The translations under genes and the position numbers were made by a program. The notes under the pieces were generated by a model that was not told the DNA's origin, ran no database searches, and saw only the letters and a list, made by a program, of their open reading frames with translations. DNA of 64,000 nucleotides from Cacajao melanocephalus (taxonomy: Eukaryota; Chordata; Mammalia; Primates; Pitheciidae): positions 1 to 64,000 of the forward strand of contig CAUYLG010066044.1 of assembly GCA_963573385.1 (NCBI GenBank). Reading direction: 5' to 3'. Each line of letters opens with the position of its first letter. The first letter of the stretch is position 1. Shown one piece after another: positions 44,106-54,690 of this stretch.

Positions 44106-44915
44106 ACATAGGTCAATGTGGGATGTGGGCCATCATGGAACACAGAATAGCACATTATCAGAACCAGAACAGAGAAAATTTTTGTGGCCATATGAAACTA
44201 AAGTGTCCTAAGAGATGAGTCTGGTAGGTGGGAGGGTGGTAGTCAAATCAGAGCCCCAGCATGCTGAGGTGCTCAAACTTTGTCTGTAGATTGTTGGCGA
44301 AATGCTTCAGCCACTCCTCACTACCCTCGTGGGGCCAAAGTTCTTGACACATTCTTGAATGGTATTCAGTCAAGGGTCACAAAACAATAACTGACTCTTC
44401 AGTGGTTCCTTCTTTGCCAAAATATAATCTCATAGCTCTTCCATCTGACATTGAAAACCCTATGTAAATGAGTCCTGCCTATCCCTCTGCCCAGCAAAAT
44501 GAATCCCTGGCTGTAATGGCAAAGGTCTACTGTCAGTGGAATGTGTTTTGTCAGTCCTGTTTTTCAGCCTTTGCAATCTTTGGTGCATCTATATTTCCCA
44601 GGTTCAGGAGAACCTCTTTTCTCCAAGTCTCATGTTTCCATATGGAGGGTCCTCCATTAGTTAATATTCCTGGCCTCTCTTGGTACCTCCAGTCATTTTC
44701 TCCTTGGGGTAGACAATTACTAACCTGATTGGGGTTTGAAGGAAAGAACATGATGGTGTTGGCACAGCCACTTTTGAGTAGTTCTCTCTTGTGATCCGCC
44801 TATCACTGCTGACAAAACTTGTTTTTACCTTCTCTCTGCCATTAGATCTGGACCTCCTTGTGGGAGAGACCTTAAACTGCCTGTATTAAGACTAACTTTA
44901 TCTGAAAATGACAGA
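44106..44915. other. Unassigned stretch, 0.8 kb
   Basis: No family assigned. Text such as 'ggtggtagtcaaatcagagc' may belong to an old LTR, but I cannot align it. The frame 44468-44728 has no domain. Confidence 0.3.
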
Positions 44916-44919
44916 ATAC

Positions 44920-45385
44920 CCCAAATAACTAGGGCTTAAGCCACATAGAAAATTATACTTTTTAAATGTAAGCTATACAGAGGTAAGCCATTCCAGACAA
45001 CTATGATACTTCATGGCCATCAGAAAACACAGAGCCTCTTGTCTTGTTCCATCATTGTCACCATGTAGGTAGAACCTCATGGCCCAAAACAGCTTCCCGA
45101 GTTCCAGCCATCACATCCACTTTCCAGTTAGCAGGCAGAAGGAAGGAGATAAAGATGGACTTCCCTTTAAGGGCACTTCCAGGTAGTTACACACAACACT
45201 TAAATCCTGTTGGCCAGGATTTAGTCCTATGGCCAACTAGCTTCAAAGGAGACTGGGAAATATGTTTTTTGCTTTTTTTTTTTTTTTTTTTGTGGGACCA
45301 TGTGCCCCACCAAAGCCTGGCAACTCTATTATTAAGGAAAAAGAGGATATGGGGTTGGGGGCACAACTAACAATCTTGACTATCT
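44920..45385 (-). mobile_element. Old interspersed repeat, family unassigned
   Basis: 'ccaaataactagggcttaag', 'ccagccatcacatccacttt' + ccagttagcaggcagaagg, 'ccctttaagggcacttccag' and 'ggccaactagcttcaaagga' + gactgggaaa form a recognisable old mid-copy repeat in antisense. A 20-bp T run (45271-45292) has expanded inside it. Confidence 0.55.
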
Positions 45386-46595
45386 AATTCTTGAGGGAAA
45401 TCTTAACAAATCCACCTAGCCATGGTTGAGAACCACATTCTCAACATTTTCTCAGTCATCAAGCAGAAATTTGGAACTCTTGTTTGGCCTCCCTCCTGTG
45501 TGAGTCTCTCAATTATTTTAAACTCAGAAGTGGAAGAAGGAATTTATTTATTGACGTCCAAAACCTTTAATATATCACAAAAAAAATCAGCAGAGACAGT
45601 AAACTTAATATATGTCTCAATTTTGTTCCAGAAACAAGGTACCAATACACCAAAGAAACCCATGCCATCTCACCCATCCCAATAAAAACACTGGAAATAA
45701 TTACAAATAATATGAATATGAAAATATGATCATTTTGCAATATAAAATAAGCAGTTTATGAGAATAGCATGTAACAATACTGACAGATTCCTCTGGAGAG
45801 AGACAAATGAAGAAACATGGTCTTCTTGTTCCTCCCCATCAATTCTAAAGTGAAAGAAAGAGGCTAGCCATGTATTCCCAAGGTACAAGGGTTGATACAT
45901 AAAAACTTACTTAAGTGTGTTATAATTTTTTTTTTACTAAGGTGAGGCCAGAGTCTACTTAATACTAAATTACCATGATTTTTTTTTTTTTACAGGCAGA
46001 ACTGTATCCATTTTATGTTAGACCAACAAAGCTATCCATCATTTTTGTTTAAGGGCACGCATTATTCAGGAGAGAGCATCACTGCTGACAAAACACATTT
46101 AAATAAGCAAGATTACTTCTCTTATTCACAGAATGATTCATTTCATGTCACACACACTTCATTTTTGACTCATAAAGTACATCGCAACAGGCTTTGTAAG
46201 ACTTATAATTATTGAGCCTATTTTTGGGCTGCTATTCACTGCCTTTTCCTAGCCTCACTGCATTAATAACCAGTTTATTCCTCTTCGTTATTTAGTATCC
46301 GACCAAATAGGACTCACATCAGCCAATCAGCATCTTGGGTGATGATTCATTGGCATTCAAAAGCTTAAAAATGCTGGGTCCTTATCAACAAAAATTAAGC
46401 TTGCTGCTATGCATGAAACACTGAGCTGGATCAGGGAATACAGTGGGAAGTAAGATGTGGTTTCTGCTCCAGCCCTTTCTTGCTGAAAATTTAAGTGTTA
46501 GGTTACATAGCCACTAAGATCCTTTCCAGCACTGAGGCTTATATTTTAACACAAAATAATGATTGCCACGGGCCTTCCTGCTTACAGACTGTCTT
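45386..46595. other. 1.2-kb repeat-poor, AT-rich block
   Basis: No repeat recognised. 46000-46380 is AT-rich with several TAAT/ATTA words (cattaataaccagtttattc, ataattattgagcc), as in many conserved developmental enhancers. That similarity in style is not proof. No coding signal. Confidence 0.35.
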
Positions 46596-46599
46596 AATT

Positions 46600-46695
46600 T
46601 GCATTTAGCTCATTTGAGCCGCGCAGCAACCTCAAGAGAGAGACATCGGCCCCATTTAACACACCAGAAAACTGAGGCTCAAGTTAAAAAACAAA
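46600..46695 (-). mobile_element. MIR SINE fragment
   Basis: 'gcgcagcaacctcaagagag' and 'cagaaaactgaggctcaagt' match the reversed MIR core. Confidence 0.6.
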
Positions 46696-46827
46696 CAAAA
46701 CTAGCCCCTACATAACTGTGACTTTCAACATCAAAATATTTCTCTTAACAATCTCACTCCATACATTTCACAATTCTGGAATTCTTTCCAGAAGATCTGG
46801 ATGGGTGTAGAGTGCTTTCAAGAGCGG

Positions 46828-46985
46828 TGCCTTGAATTTTCTACATCAAAATCATCTGGGGTGCTTGTTAAACATGCTGACTCCTGGGTCCCATCCCAGA
46901 GTGACTGAGTCAGAATCCATGGTGGGGCCCAGAAAAGTGGCAGTTTAACAGGTGATCTCCAGCCTACTCAAGTGTGAGCTCCACA
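46828..46985 (+). mobile_element. MER5A-type hAT MITE
   Basis: 'acatcaaaatcatctggggt' + gcttgttaaac, 'ctgactcctgggtcccatcc' and 'gactgagtcagaatccatgg' + tggggcc match MER5A. Its final ...caagtgtgagctccac is a decayed terminus. Confidence 0.88.
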
Positions 46986-47411
46986 AGAGTAGACCCTTCA
47001 CAGGGAGAAAAGGAAGGGTAAGGTAATCCAGGCAGGGAGAAGTGAGCAAACCGAACTTCGGTGTCACGGACATTCATGGCAAGCCCAAACTCAGCAACAG
47101 GCAGACATTATCCATTGCATCCATTTCTAGATGATGTCATAGATGAATTGTTGAGTTGAACATTTTAAAGGGAGAAGGGGTGCTGACACATTTTCAGAGC
47201 CTTTAGTGCCTTGAATCTCTGTAACACCTTCAACAGCTTCAGTCAGGTGCTGGCTGCACAGAGGGAAGATAAAGAGTCTGCCTCTCTTGAAACCAAGGAC
47301 ACTAAATTTAATCCCAGACACAATCTGCTGCCAGCTTCAAAGGTCTGCTTTCTTCCTCTGGGAGCAGATTTTTCTTGATAAGTTATATCTAAGTCCTAAA
47401 CAAACTGTGTG
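46986..47411. other. No recognisable gene or repeat
   Basis: Unassigned sequence between MER5A and a MIR-like fragment. The frame 47127-47321 (minus) has no domain. Confidence 0.35.
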
Positions 47412-47525
47412 TGGCAATAATCAGAGTCCTGCACTAGAAGCCAGGGGACTCAGGTTCAAATTCTCTTCAATCACTCTAGCCATAATGTCTATTTGTTGGC
47501 AAGTCACTGAGCTAGCTTTAAGTTA
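47412..47525 (+). mobile_element. MIR/MIR3-like SINE fragment
   Basis: 'agtcctgcactagaagccag' + gggactcaggttcaaattctc fits the MIR3 head (gcactggactgggagtcaggagacctgggttc), followed by 'tgttggcaagtcactgagct'. Confidence 0.65.
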
Positions 47526-47727
47526 ATAGGGGAATTTGTTATAAAGACACAGGAGTGTCTCACAAATCCCAAGGTAGATCCAGGTTCTGAGAAGATAATT
47601 CTTTCTCTATTACTCTTTTATTACTCTTTTCTACCTTGCTTGACACATCTGTTCTTTTTTTTTCCCCTTTCTCAGCTTTTTCTGCTGCCTTATTTATAGG
47701 TTGTAACCCAGCTGCCCCTCTGTTCCC

Positions 47728-47805
47728 AGTAATAGCTAACAGTTACTAGGTATTTACTTGGGTCAGACACTATCTTAAGCCCTTTACAAGTATTATTCTG
47801 TTTGT
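47728..47805 (-). mobile_element. MIR SINE, part 1 (split by Alu)
   Basis: 'gtaatagctaacagttacta' + ggtatttacttgggtcagacac and 'cttaagccctttacaagtat' match the reversed MIR tail. It stops at an Alu. Confidence 0.82.
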
Positions 47806-48104
47806 TATTATTGACACAGACCCTCACTCTGTCACCCAGGCTGGAGTGCAGTGGCATGATCTCAGCTCACTGCAACCTCGGCCTCCCAGGATCAAGGGAT
47901 TCTCATGCCTCAGCCCCCTGAGTAGCTGAGGCTGCAGACGTGAACCACCATGCCCAGCTAATTTTTATATTATTAGTAGAGATGGGGTTCCACCATGTTA
48001 GTCACGCTAGTCTCAAACTCCTGACCTAGTGATCAGGATGTGATCAGTCTGCCTCAAGCCTCCCAAAGTGTTGGGATTACAGGCGTAAGCCACTGCACCT
48101 GGCC
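47806..48104 (-). mobile_element. Antisense Alu in MIR
   Basis: 'cactctgtcacccaggctgg' + agtgcagtgg to 'aagccactgcacctggcc', a full-length AluS/J in antisense. The poly-T head is replaced by ttattattgac. The short flanks tattattctgttt and ttattatgctattt look like diverged target-site duplications. An imperfect local duplication (gtgatcaggatgtgatcag) lies in its left monomer. Confidence 0.95.
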
Positions 48105-48265
48105 TTATTATGCTATTTAATCATTACAACAATTATAGGTGGTAGAGATGCCATGCATACAAATGAGAAAACAGACATGGAGAAATTAAGTCACTTGCTC
48201 AAGGACACACGGCTAGTTCTGTTATGAACTCCAGGCAGGCTGAACTCAGAGCCAGTAGATATATG
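48105..48265 (-). mobile_element. MIR SINE, part 2 (split by Alu)
   Basis: 'ttaatcattacaacaattat' + aggtggtag, 'aaattaagtcacttgctcaa' + ggacacacggctag and 'ctccaggcaggctgaactca' continue the reversed MIR from 47805. Confidence 0.88.
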
Positions 48266-48865
48266 TCTTGCCACAGATCCTTTCAGGTCACACACAAAGG
48301 TGCCTCTCCATCTAATTTCATATTTAAAAGTAGAACTATATGATTTCCGCAAAGGCAGAGGGCTGGGGTCACCAGCATAACCAACAGTAAGAGGGCTGTG
48401 TTTACACAAGTGAAGGCCTGGGGAGACCCTGTGCTCCCTGCAGAAGTGCCCTCCATGGCTGTTAATTCAGCCAAGCAACTTTCTATCCTTTCCCATCTCA
48501 GGGTTTCAGGTTATTCTGTCATAAAACGAACATGTTGATTCTGCTCAGTGTTTCCAAGAGTGGCGTGAAACACTGGCTCCATGAGAGGCTGTGCACTTAG
48601 AGAGCTCTGCAGTCCAGTGGGAAATGCTGTTTCCTCTACCGTCTTCTGACTCTCACAATGAATGCTTATGTAGTAAAGGCTTTGAAAAGTCCTGCAGTGG
48701 AGATAACTGCTTAACCTTAATATAGCACATCCCAAATATATTTGACTAGAGAAGCTTCCCCACACTGTTTGTATAGACACTGAACTACCTACTGACGGGA
48801 ACCATAGAAGAGTTCAAGCAGGAATGCTAGCAACTTCCAGCCACAGACCCTTCAAATCCACGTAC
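48266..48865. other. Unassigned stretch, 0.6 kb
   Basis: No repeat family recognised. Antisense frames at 48191-48780 have no domain. Confidence 0.35.
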
Positions 48866-48869
48866 ATGC

Positions 48870-50035
48870 ATGCTTCTTCTCTACTCCTCTCTGGCTGCAA
48901 ATAGCACAAGTGCCCTTGTCCTGGATTCCATTTCCTCCTGCCTTTTCAGTAACGTTACACTATCCATTTCCACGTCTCTCTTGTATTTTCCAACCTCTTC
49001 TTCCACCACCATAAACCATTTAAACATAGCCATGTGTCTCTTCCTAAAGAAAAACTCTCCCTGATCCTCACTTCCCCTCCAGCTAGCATTCTCCCTTTTG
49101 TTTCCTCCACAGCCAAACCTCTCCAGGAGAAATCAAACTCTATGTCCCTTGTCTTTTCCTATGCATTCATCCAGCCTCTCCAACCTGGCTTCCCACCTCA
49201 ACACTCAAATGGTTCTTGCAGGAGTCACCAATGGCCTCTGTGTCACTAAATCCAAAGGACAATCTTTTGGTCCTTACCTTTCATCTCCTCTCCATGGCAT
49301 ATCACACTGCTGATCAAGCCTTCCTTCTCAAAATACTTCCTTCGCATTGCTTAAGGAACACAACCCTCACCTGGAACCTCTCCTACCTTTCTTAATTATG
49401 TTCCTCTAGCCTCTTCTTCCAAGATTCATGGCTCTTTATCCAACCTTCAACCTCTAAGTGTCAGAGTCCCTCAGGGTGAGTTTTCAGCATTCCCGTGACC
49501 ATCTTCAGTCCAATATTCTCTCATGAAGACTGTGGTTTTATCTTCGTATGCCCATTTGACATTTCTACTTGAATATCTCAGACAGGCCTCAATATATTCA
49601 GAACATGATCTTCCTTCTACACTCTGATCCTTCTCCAGTGTTCTCAAAGTTAACAAACCAGAAACTCATGCTTCATCCTTAATGTCTTCCTTTCCTCATT
49701 TCCCATATTTACTCCAGCACTGGGTTCTATCTAGTTTAGCTTCCAAGTAGCAATCAAATATGTCAATTTCTCTCCATTTCTACTTCCACCACCATAGCTG
49801 AAACTGACTGTTATCACCTGCTCTTCTGCTATAGCCAATCCCTCTTTTTCCCTTACTAGTCTGCTCCTATTCTTTCTCCAGACTCCAACTAGGATTATCA
49901 TTTATTTAAAATTCTTTTGTCCCTTCCCAGTGCTTTTAAGATAAAAACTGAAATCCCTAACATGGTCTACAAATCATGCCCCATCTGGTCCCTGTCCTCC
50001 TCCCAGCCGCTCCTCTATCCACATGGCCCCTTACT
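48870..50035 (+). mobile_element. L2 LINE, 1.15-kb sense copy (ORF2 3' part to 3' region)
   Basis: In order: 'ggagtcaccaatggcctctg' + tgtcactaaatccaaagga, 'gtcagagtccctcagggtga', 'ttctacttgaatatctcaga' + caggcctcaatat, 'ccagaaactcatgcttcatc', 'aagataaaaactgaaatccc' and 'catgccccatctggtccctg'. These are successive blocks of L2 ORF2 and the beginning of its 3' region. All reading frames are broken. Confidence 0.88.
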
Positions 50036-50160
50036 GTTGGCACTGTGTGGGCAGAGATGAGGAATGGTGATGAACATTTTGCAAAGCACAGGACATCCCC
50101 TACAACAGGTATTTATCCAGCCCCAAATGTCAATAATGCCAAGGTTGAAAATCCAGGTCT
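50036..50160 (-). mobile_element. hAT-like MITE fragment
   Basis: Read on the minus strand it gives ...caaccttggcattattgacatttggggctggat..., then gtcctgtgctttgcaaaatg. This matches a common hAT-type MITE (…caaccttggcactattgacattttgggccggat…gtcctgtgcattgtaggatg…). Its inner end is part of the left inverted arm at 50114-50230. Confidence 0.65.
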
Positions 50161-50230
50161 AAGCTAATATCTTCCCCCTTGCTAATGGTTGGCTTAAAAT
50201 TCCAGGCTTAAGCCAATCAAGGTATTCACC
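50114..50230 (+). repeat. Left arm of ~120-bp inverted repeat
   Basis: Aligned by eye with the reverse complement of 50801-50922, this arm shows about 10 substitutions (nine of them transitions) and one 3-bp gap over ~100 bp, then a 5-bp gap. Shared text includes gccccaaatgtc, aaggttgaaaatc, atcttccccctt and taaaattccaggct. The outer 45 bp come from the hAT-like MITE. Confidence 0.92.
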
Positions 50231-50266
50231 TGACTATTATTTAAAATAATCAAGGTATTCACCTGA
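50215..50266. repeat. 33-bp-period tandem duplication
   Basis: aatcaaggtattcacctga occurs at 50215-50233 and 50248-50266, 19 bp identical, with similar following text (actatt). It lies at the inner edge of the left inverted arm. Confidence 0.95.
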
Positions 50267-50800
50267 CCACTATTAATGGTCTAGAAGTGAGTGCATATCC
50301 TAAATTGGCTTAATCTGATTGGAATGGTGGACTTCTCATCACATGGCTGGAAGAGAGGTGCTCACTCTCGTTCTCTCTCTCTCTCGTTTTCTTTCTCTCT
50401 CTCTCTCCCTCTCTTTCTCTCTCTTTTCTTTCTCTGTCTCTCTCCCTCTCTCTCCCCCTGCCGCTCTCCCTCCTCCCCCTGCCCCTCTCCCTCCTCTCTC
50501 TCTCTCTCTCCTCCCCCTCCTCTCTCTCTCTCTCCCCTCATCCTCTCCACCCCAATGTGGGTTAGAAACAAGAAAGCACACGCTGCCCCCAACCCGCCGC
50601 CACCTGCTGCTGACAGACATCTTAGAAAACAGCCTAAGAACACAGCTTATACACCGAGAATGGTAAAACTGAACTTTATGGTATTGTTGAGCTACTGGAT
50701 CAACCAGACCTGAAGTCTACCTTACTGCTGAACTTATTATATGAGAAAAATAAAAGTCCTAGTTGTATAAGTTAGTATAAATCATGTTCTCTGTTACTTG
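50250..50800 (+). mobile_element. Possible old LTR forming the loop of the inverted repeat
   Basis: 'aaattggcttaatctgattg' before the pyrimidine tract, and 'aaaataaaagtcctagttgt' ... 'catgttctctgttacttg' at the end, resemble the body and polyadenylation-proximal end of an old mammalian LTR (…aataaatgtccttattgtttaagcc…ctgttacttgcag…). Tentative. Confidence 0.35.
50365..50557. repeat. Long polypyrimidine (CT)n tract
   Basis: About 190 bp made nearly only of C and T, with CTCTCT runs broken by CCCC and TTTT, and a few G. It generates artefactual Ser/Leu/Pro-rich frames on + (50291-50713, 50319-50666) and Arg/Glu-rich frames on -. Confidence 0.97.
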
Positions 50801-50922
50801 AGATACCTTGTGCTAGTTGGCTTCAGCCTGGAATTTTAAACTAACCATTAGTAAGGGGGAAGATATGATTAGCTTGGACCCAGATTTTCAACCTTAGCAC
50901 TATCGACATTTGGGGCTGGATC
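50801..50922 (-). repeat. Right arm of ~120-bp inverted repeat
   Basis: The reverse complement of this arm matches 50114-50230. It ends outward in 'gacatttggggctggatc', where similarity stops. Only the first ~45 bp of the hAT-like MITE are present here, against a longer copy beyond the left arm. Confidence 0.92.
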
Positions 50923-50924
50923 AA

Positions 50925-51453
50925 ACTGATTTATATAGTTCTTTTCAGTCCTTATTCAATGATTTTATTATTCTAGATATGGCTAAGACCCTTCCAGCCC
51001 CAGACATATTCTGTGCAAAAGTAAATCAACTAGGAGAAGGCGGGGAAGACAACATTTTAACCAAATTAAAGAATACGTACTTCTTTTCTTGTTTACCATA
51101 TGGGAGCTCCACATTTCCTACTCTTCTCAGCTCTATCAGGACATGATGTTAGGCAGATAATTTATTTTACTAAGATAATGACAGGTGTGTCTGTGACCCC
51201 ATCAACCTTGCCTTCTGCCTGTTCCTATGGTTCCAATCCCAAACAGCTGTTCCTTCCCTACCCCCTGATGATCTGAATACTTGAGAGCCATCTATGCACC
51301 ATGCAACCTTGTCCATCAGAGCCCCAGCCACGGGACCAGAGACAACAGCCCACGAGACAGCTGCTGCTGTCACTTTCCATGACCGCTAGGGCCTGTCTTT
51401 AGGACAAACTAGCCTATACTGCTGAGTTCTGTGTTAGGACAGCATTCGAACCA
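50925..51453. other. No recognisable gene or repeat
   Basis: Unassigned. The frame 50910-51146 starts inside the right inverted arm and has no domain. Confidence 0.35.
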
Positions 51454-51454
51454 G

Positions 51455-51655
51455 ACTAGTGATAGGATTACTGAGTGCTTGTCATAAGAGCTCCTAGGCC
51501 TTTATGTATCTTATCCCACTGAGTCCTCTAACCACCCTCGATGAAGGTGCTATTATTAACCCTATTTTCCAGATGAGGTAATAGGCCACAGGAAGGGTAA
51601 ATAATTTGCCCAAGTCCACACAGCTGGTAAATGAAGCCCTTTTTCCTGGCTTGTA
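51455..51655 (-). mobile_element. MIR SINE
   Basis: 'ctattttccagatgaggtaa' + taggccacagg, 'ttgcccaagtccacacagct' and, before them, 'cactgagtcctctaaccacc' match the reversed MIR core and tail. Confidence 0.9.
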
Positions 51656-52950
51656 GAGAATAAAGGTAGAGGGAATGAAGTCCCTGTGACTTATTTTGTT
51701 GTAATTAAATTGATCTTTTCAAAATCCTTCAATTAAAAAACAATAGATATGGAAGATAAGTTAACCAAACAGTGCAGAGAATGATCAACTGAAAAGCAAA
51801 GTCTCCCTCACTTATCCCTTTTTAGTTGCCCTGTTCAGCTGCAAGGGGATAAGAATTGCTAGAAGTTTCTGGAAGATTTTTGCAGAAATTCTCTTTGTAC
51901 GTGCAAAGAAGCAGTTCCTCCCTTTAAACCATCTGTTCCTACTGCCTCTCCTTTTAAGGCAGCAGTCTCTTGACAAACTATCCTGTAGCTTTCTCCAGTG
52001 TCTTTCTTGCCTTCCCCACCTCTTTGCCCCTTCCCAGAGGGCAAGAACTACCCATCGCCACCTCCCCACCAGTCACCTGAAGTACAATCAGGGAGGAGAG
52101 CTCAGTAACCAGCATCTTGTGAGGAGAGAAAGAAAAAAGACAAAAACAAACAAACCCTGAAAAGCACGGTATTTCCTGTGGTGCTATTGGGCAGTTATTT
52201 CTTTCTCATGTTTGAGTTGTCACTGTAATTCCACAGGCTCTGACTTGTTGCCTAAATGTCAGAGTGAACCCTCAGTTGGACAGTTAAACAAACACATAAG
52301 GTCACTGGCAAAGACAGACATTCCTAGGGATCTGTGTTCTGGAGTCCCCTGAGTGAAGCTGGGTTCTCATGTTAATTTGGGGTCCACCCTTTGCTCTGCT
52401 TTCACCACAAACTGTTTAATTTGTTTCGTTATTGTTTAAGTTAAACTGCAGTTCTCTTGGAAAACCCCTAAGAAATAACCTTTCAAACAGGGCCTTCCAA
52501 ATGCATGAGCGCTTCAAAATGCATGCTCTATTTGGAAGTGGTGCACAATCCTACTCACTGCTAATCTCAGCACACTTTCCATATCTCCATAGCATTTCTC
52601 AACAGCAGCAGCTTAAGAATAGGGAGTAACAGACATCTATTCCTCATAAAACCAAATGGAAATTGGGCAGTGGGCACTGGATCTTTCCCATCTCCGAAAG
52701 ATGCAAAGCTGTGTCTCAAGTAAATGGAGTGGGGGCTCCATGCCCACACCAAGAGGATTCCATGATACTGGCTCATGCTACTTTGAGAAGTGTCCTAGTC
52801 TAGAAAGAAGAGTTATGACTCAGTGGTGCACAATAAAAATAAACTAAGATACCTCATGATTGTATACATGTCATCAACCCATAAGACACTCTTCAATTTT
52901 GGACCAGGTAACTAAGGCCTCTCCTTCCAAGATAAAGGATAAAATATGAA
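51656..52950. other. Repeat-poor stretch, 1.3 kb
   Basis: No family recognised. Frames at 51812-52069 (minus), 52432-52629 and 52656-52847 have no domain or exon-like borders. Confidence 0.35.
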
Positions 52951-52953
52951 GAT

Positions 52954-53280
52954 CTATTCTTGTTTCAATTTTTTTTTTTTTTTTTGAGACAGGTTTTCAC
53001 TCTGTCGCCCAGGCTGGAGTACAGTGGCATGATTTCGGCTCTCTTCAGCCTTGACCTCCAGGACCCAGGTGATCCTCCCACCCCATTCTCCCAGGTAGCT
53101 GAGATGACAGGCATATGACACCATGCCCAGCTAATTTTTTGTGTTTTAATAGAGACAGGGTTTCACCATGTTGCCCATGCTGGTCTTGAACTCCTGGGCT
53201 CAAGCAATCCACCCATCTCAGCCTCTCAAAGTGTTGGGATTACAGGTGTGAGCCACCATGCCCAGACCTAATCTTGCTTT
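52954..53280 (-). mobile_element. Antisense Alu with target-site duplications
   Basis: Poly-T (52969-52985) then 'tcactctgtcgcccaggctg' and an end at 'accatgcccagacc'. The flanking direct repeats ctattcttgttt (52954-52965) and ctaatcttgcttt (53268-53280) differ by few changes, giving the insertion boundaries. AluS/J by its divergence. Confidence 0.95.
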
Positions 53281-53674
53281 AGACGCTGCTCCATCTCTCT
53301 TTCAATGTCCATCACCTCCACTTTGATGCTATATACCTCCTTAGACCTACTCCACTCATCAACTACCACCACCACCACCAAACAAGACATCTGGTACTCC
53401 CTAGTTGCACCACACCTGGGCTGATATCCCAAGTTCCATCTTGTGTGCAAGACTAGAGCATAACTTTCTAATTTCAGGAAGTCTTCATTGATCCATAGTG
53501 CTTGCCTGGTGGGTCTTATCTAAGTTCAGATGGAAAAATTAATGTTTCTCTCATGGGTACATAACAGGGTAGTTGGGGAGTTGGATTGTTGTGGGATTAC
53601 CACCCTAGCAAATCCCGTCTCTCTAAAATGGACCTGATATTTAGCATCTCTCAGAAACTGCAGTAGGTCCATGT
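53281..53674. other. Unassigned; contains a short (ACC)n run
   Basis: ACC trinucleotide run at 53365-53380. No repeat family recognised otherwise. Confidence 0.4.
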
Positions 53675-54020
53675 TACTCATATTTATTGAGCTCCTACTA
53701 TGTGGCCAACACGATTGTTGGCACTTGAGATATATTCATGAATGATACAAAGAACCTCGGCCTTTGTGAAGCTGGCATTCTACAGCAGTAAAAAAGGGGA
53801 CGGGAGTGAAAGTGGGGACAGAGTAAACAATAATCATGATATGAGAAGTACTATTTAAAAAGGAGGAAAAGAGTAAATCAGGGTAAAAGTGACTGGATGT
53901 GGTGAGGGCTCAGATTGCTGTTTGGGGAGGTCTCAGTGAGGAAGTACCCAAATCGATGGCACAGAGTCCTTAGTATAGGTCCTCCTTGAATGCCTGCAAG
54001 AGGAAGGTGGCAGTACAGTG
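53675..54020 (-). mobile_element. L2 LINE 3' end
   Basis: 'catatttattgagctcctac' + tatgtggccaacacg, 'gtgaagctggcattctacag' and 'gagtaaacaataatcatgat' are the reversed L2 terminus and upstream region. Confidence 0.85.
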
Positions 54021-54194
54021 GAAGAGGAATGACGTCGGAGAGAGTGGGAGGTGACAGAACAGTGAGAGTTGGGGAAAGCAGATACTGAAGGAGCTTTTAC
54101 TCAAGGAAAATGAGGAGCCATAGAGATATGTGTTTCTTTTTTGCCTGCCCAGCATCTCTGGTTACACTTCCCTAATTTTCCCACCTCTCCCCTG

Positions 54195-54690
54195 CCTTCA
54201 TTTAGAGTGAGTCAGGTGGGACTGTTCAAATATCACAATTCGGGTTCACACACTCAGGTATGGCAAATCAGTATCCTGGTCATTTGATCCATACTAAGCC
54301 TAAAGTAGACATTTGACCCACATTAAGCCTAAATCTCAATTCCAAAATTTTCACTGAACTGAAAAAAAAGGGGGTGTGTGATCTTTCTTCCCAGGTTGCC
54401 AAGTTGAGAGAGTATACATCTGAAGCTTTCAGCAGGCATTGTGGCATCATGAAGCAGAAGCTTGCCTAAGAATGATGCCAGCACAGAAGAACACAGACCC
54501 TAGGAACAAAGAAACACAGATCCCCATTGACATCATTTGAGCACCTGGATTCAGCCTTGCCTGAAGCTGATATCCCTAGCCTTTTTAGTTATATGTTAAC
54601 AATTTCCCTTTTTAGCTTGAACTAAATTGTTGGATCTCTGCTCTTTGAATGAAATAAGTCCTGACTACAACACGAATGAATGCAAATGAG
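54195..54690 (+). mobile_element. Possible ancient LTR (family unassigned)
   Basis: 'catttgagcacctggattca' + gccttgcctgaagctgatatcc and 'ttagttatatgttaacaatt' + tccctttttagctt are typical of the 3' half of old mammalian LTRs (…cctggatccagccatgcctgaagccag…ttatgtgagccaataaattccctttttgctt…). It includes a 29-bp tandem duplication (54281-54338). Confidence 0.5.
54281..54338. repeat. 29-bp tandem duplication
   Basis: catttgatccatactaagcc at 54281 is followed by catttgacccacattaagcc at 54310, with the next bases also similar. Two diverged copies. Confidence 0.85.

Noticed and set aside
50291..50713. 140-codon Ser/Leu/Pro-rich frame and opposite Arg/Glu-rich frames
   Set aside because: Generated by the (CT)n tract; low-complexity translation on every frame, no gene context.
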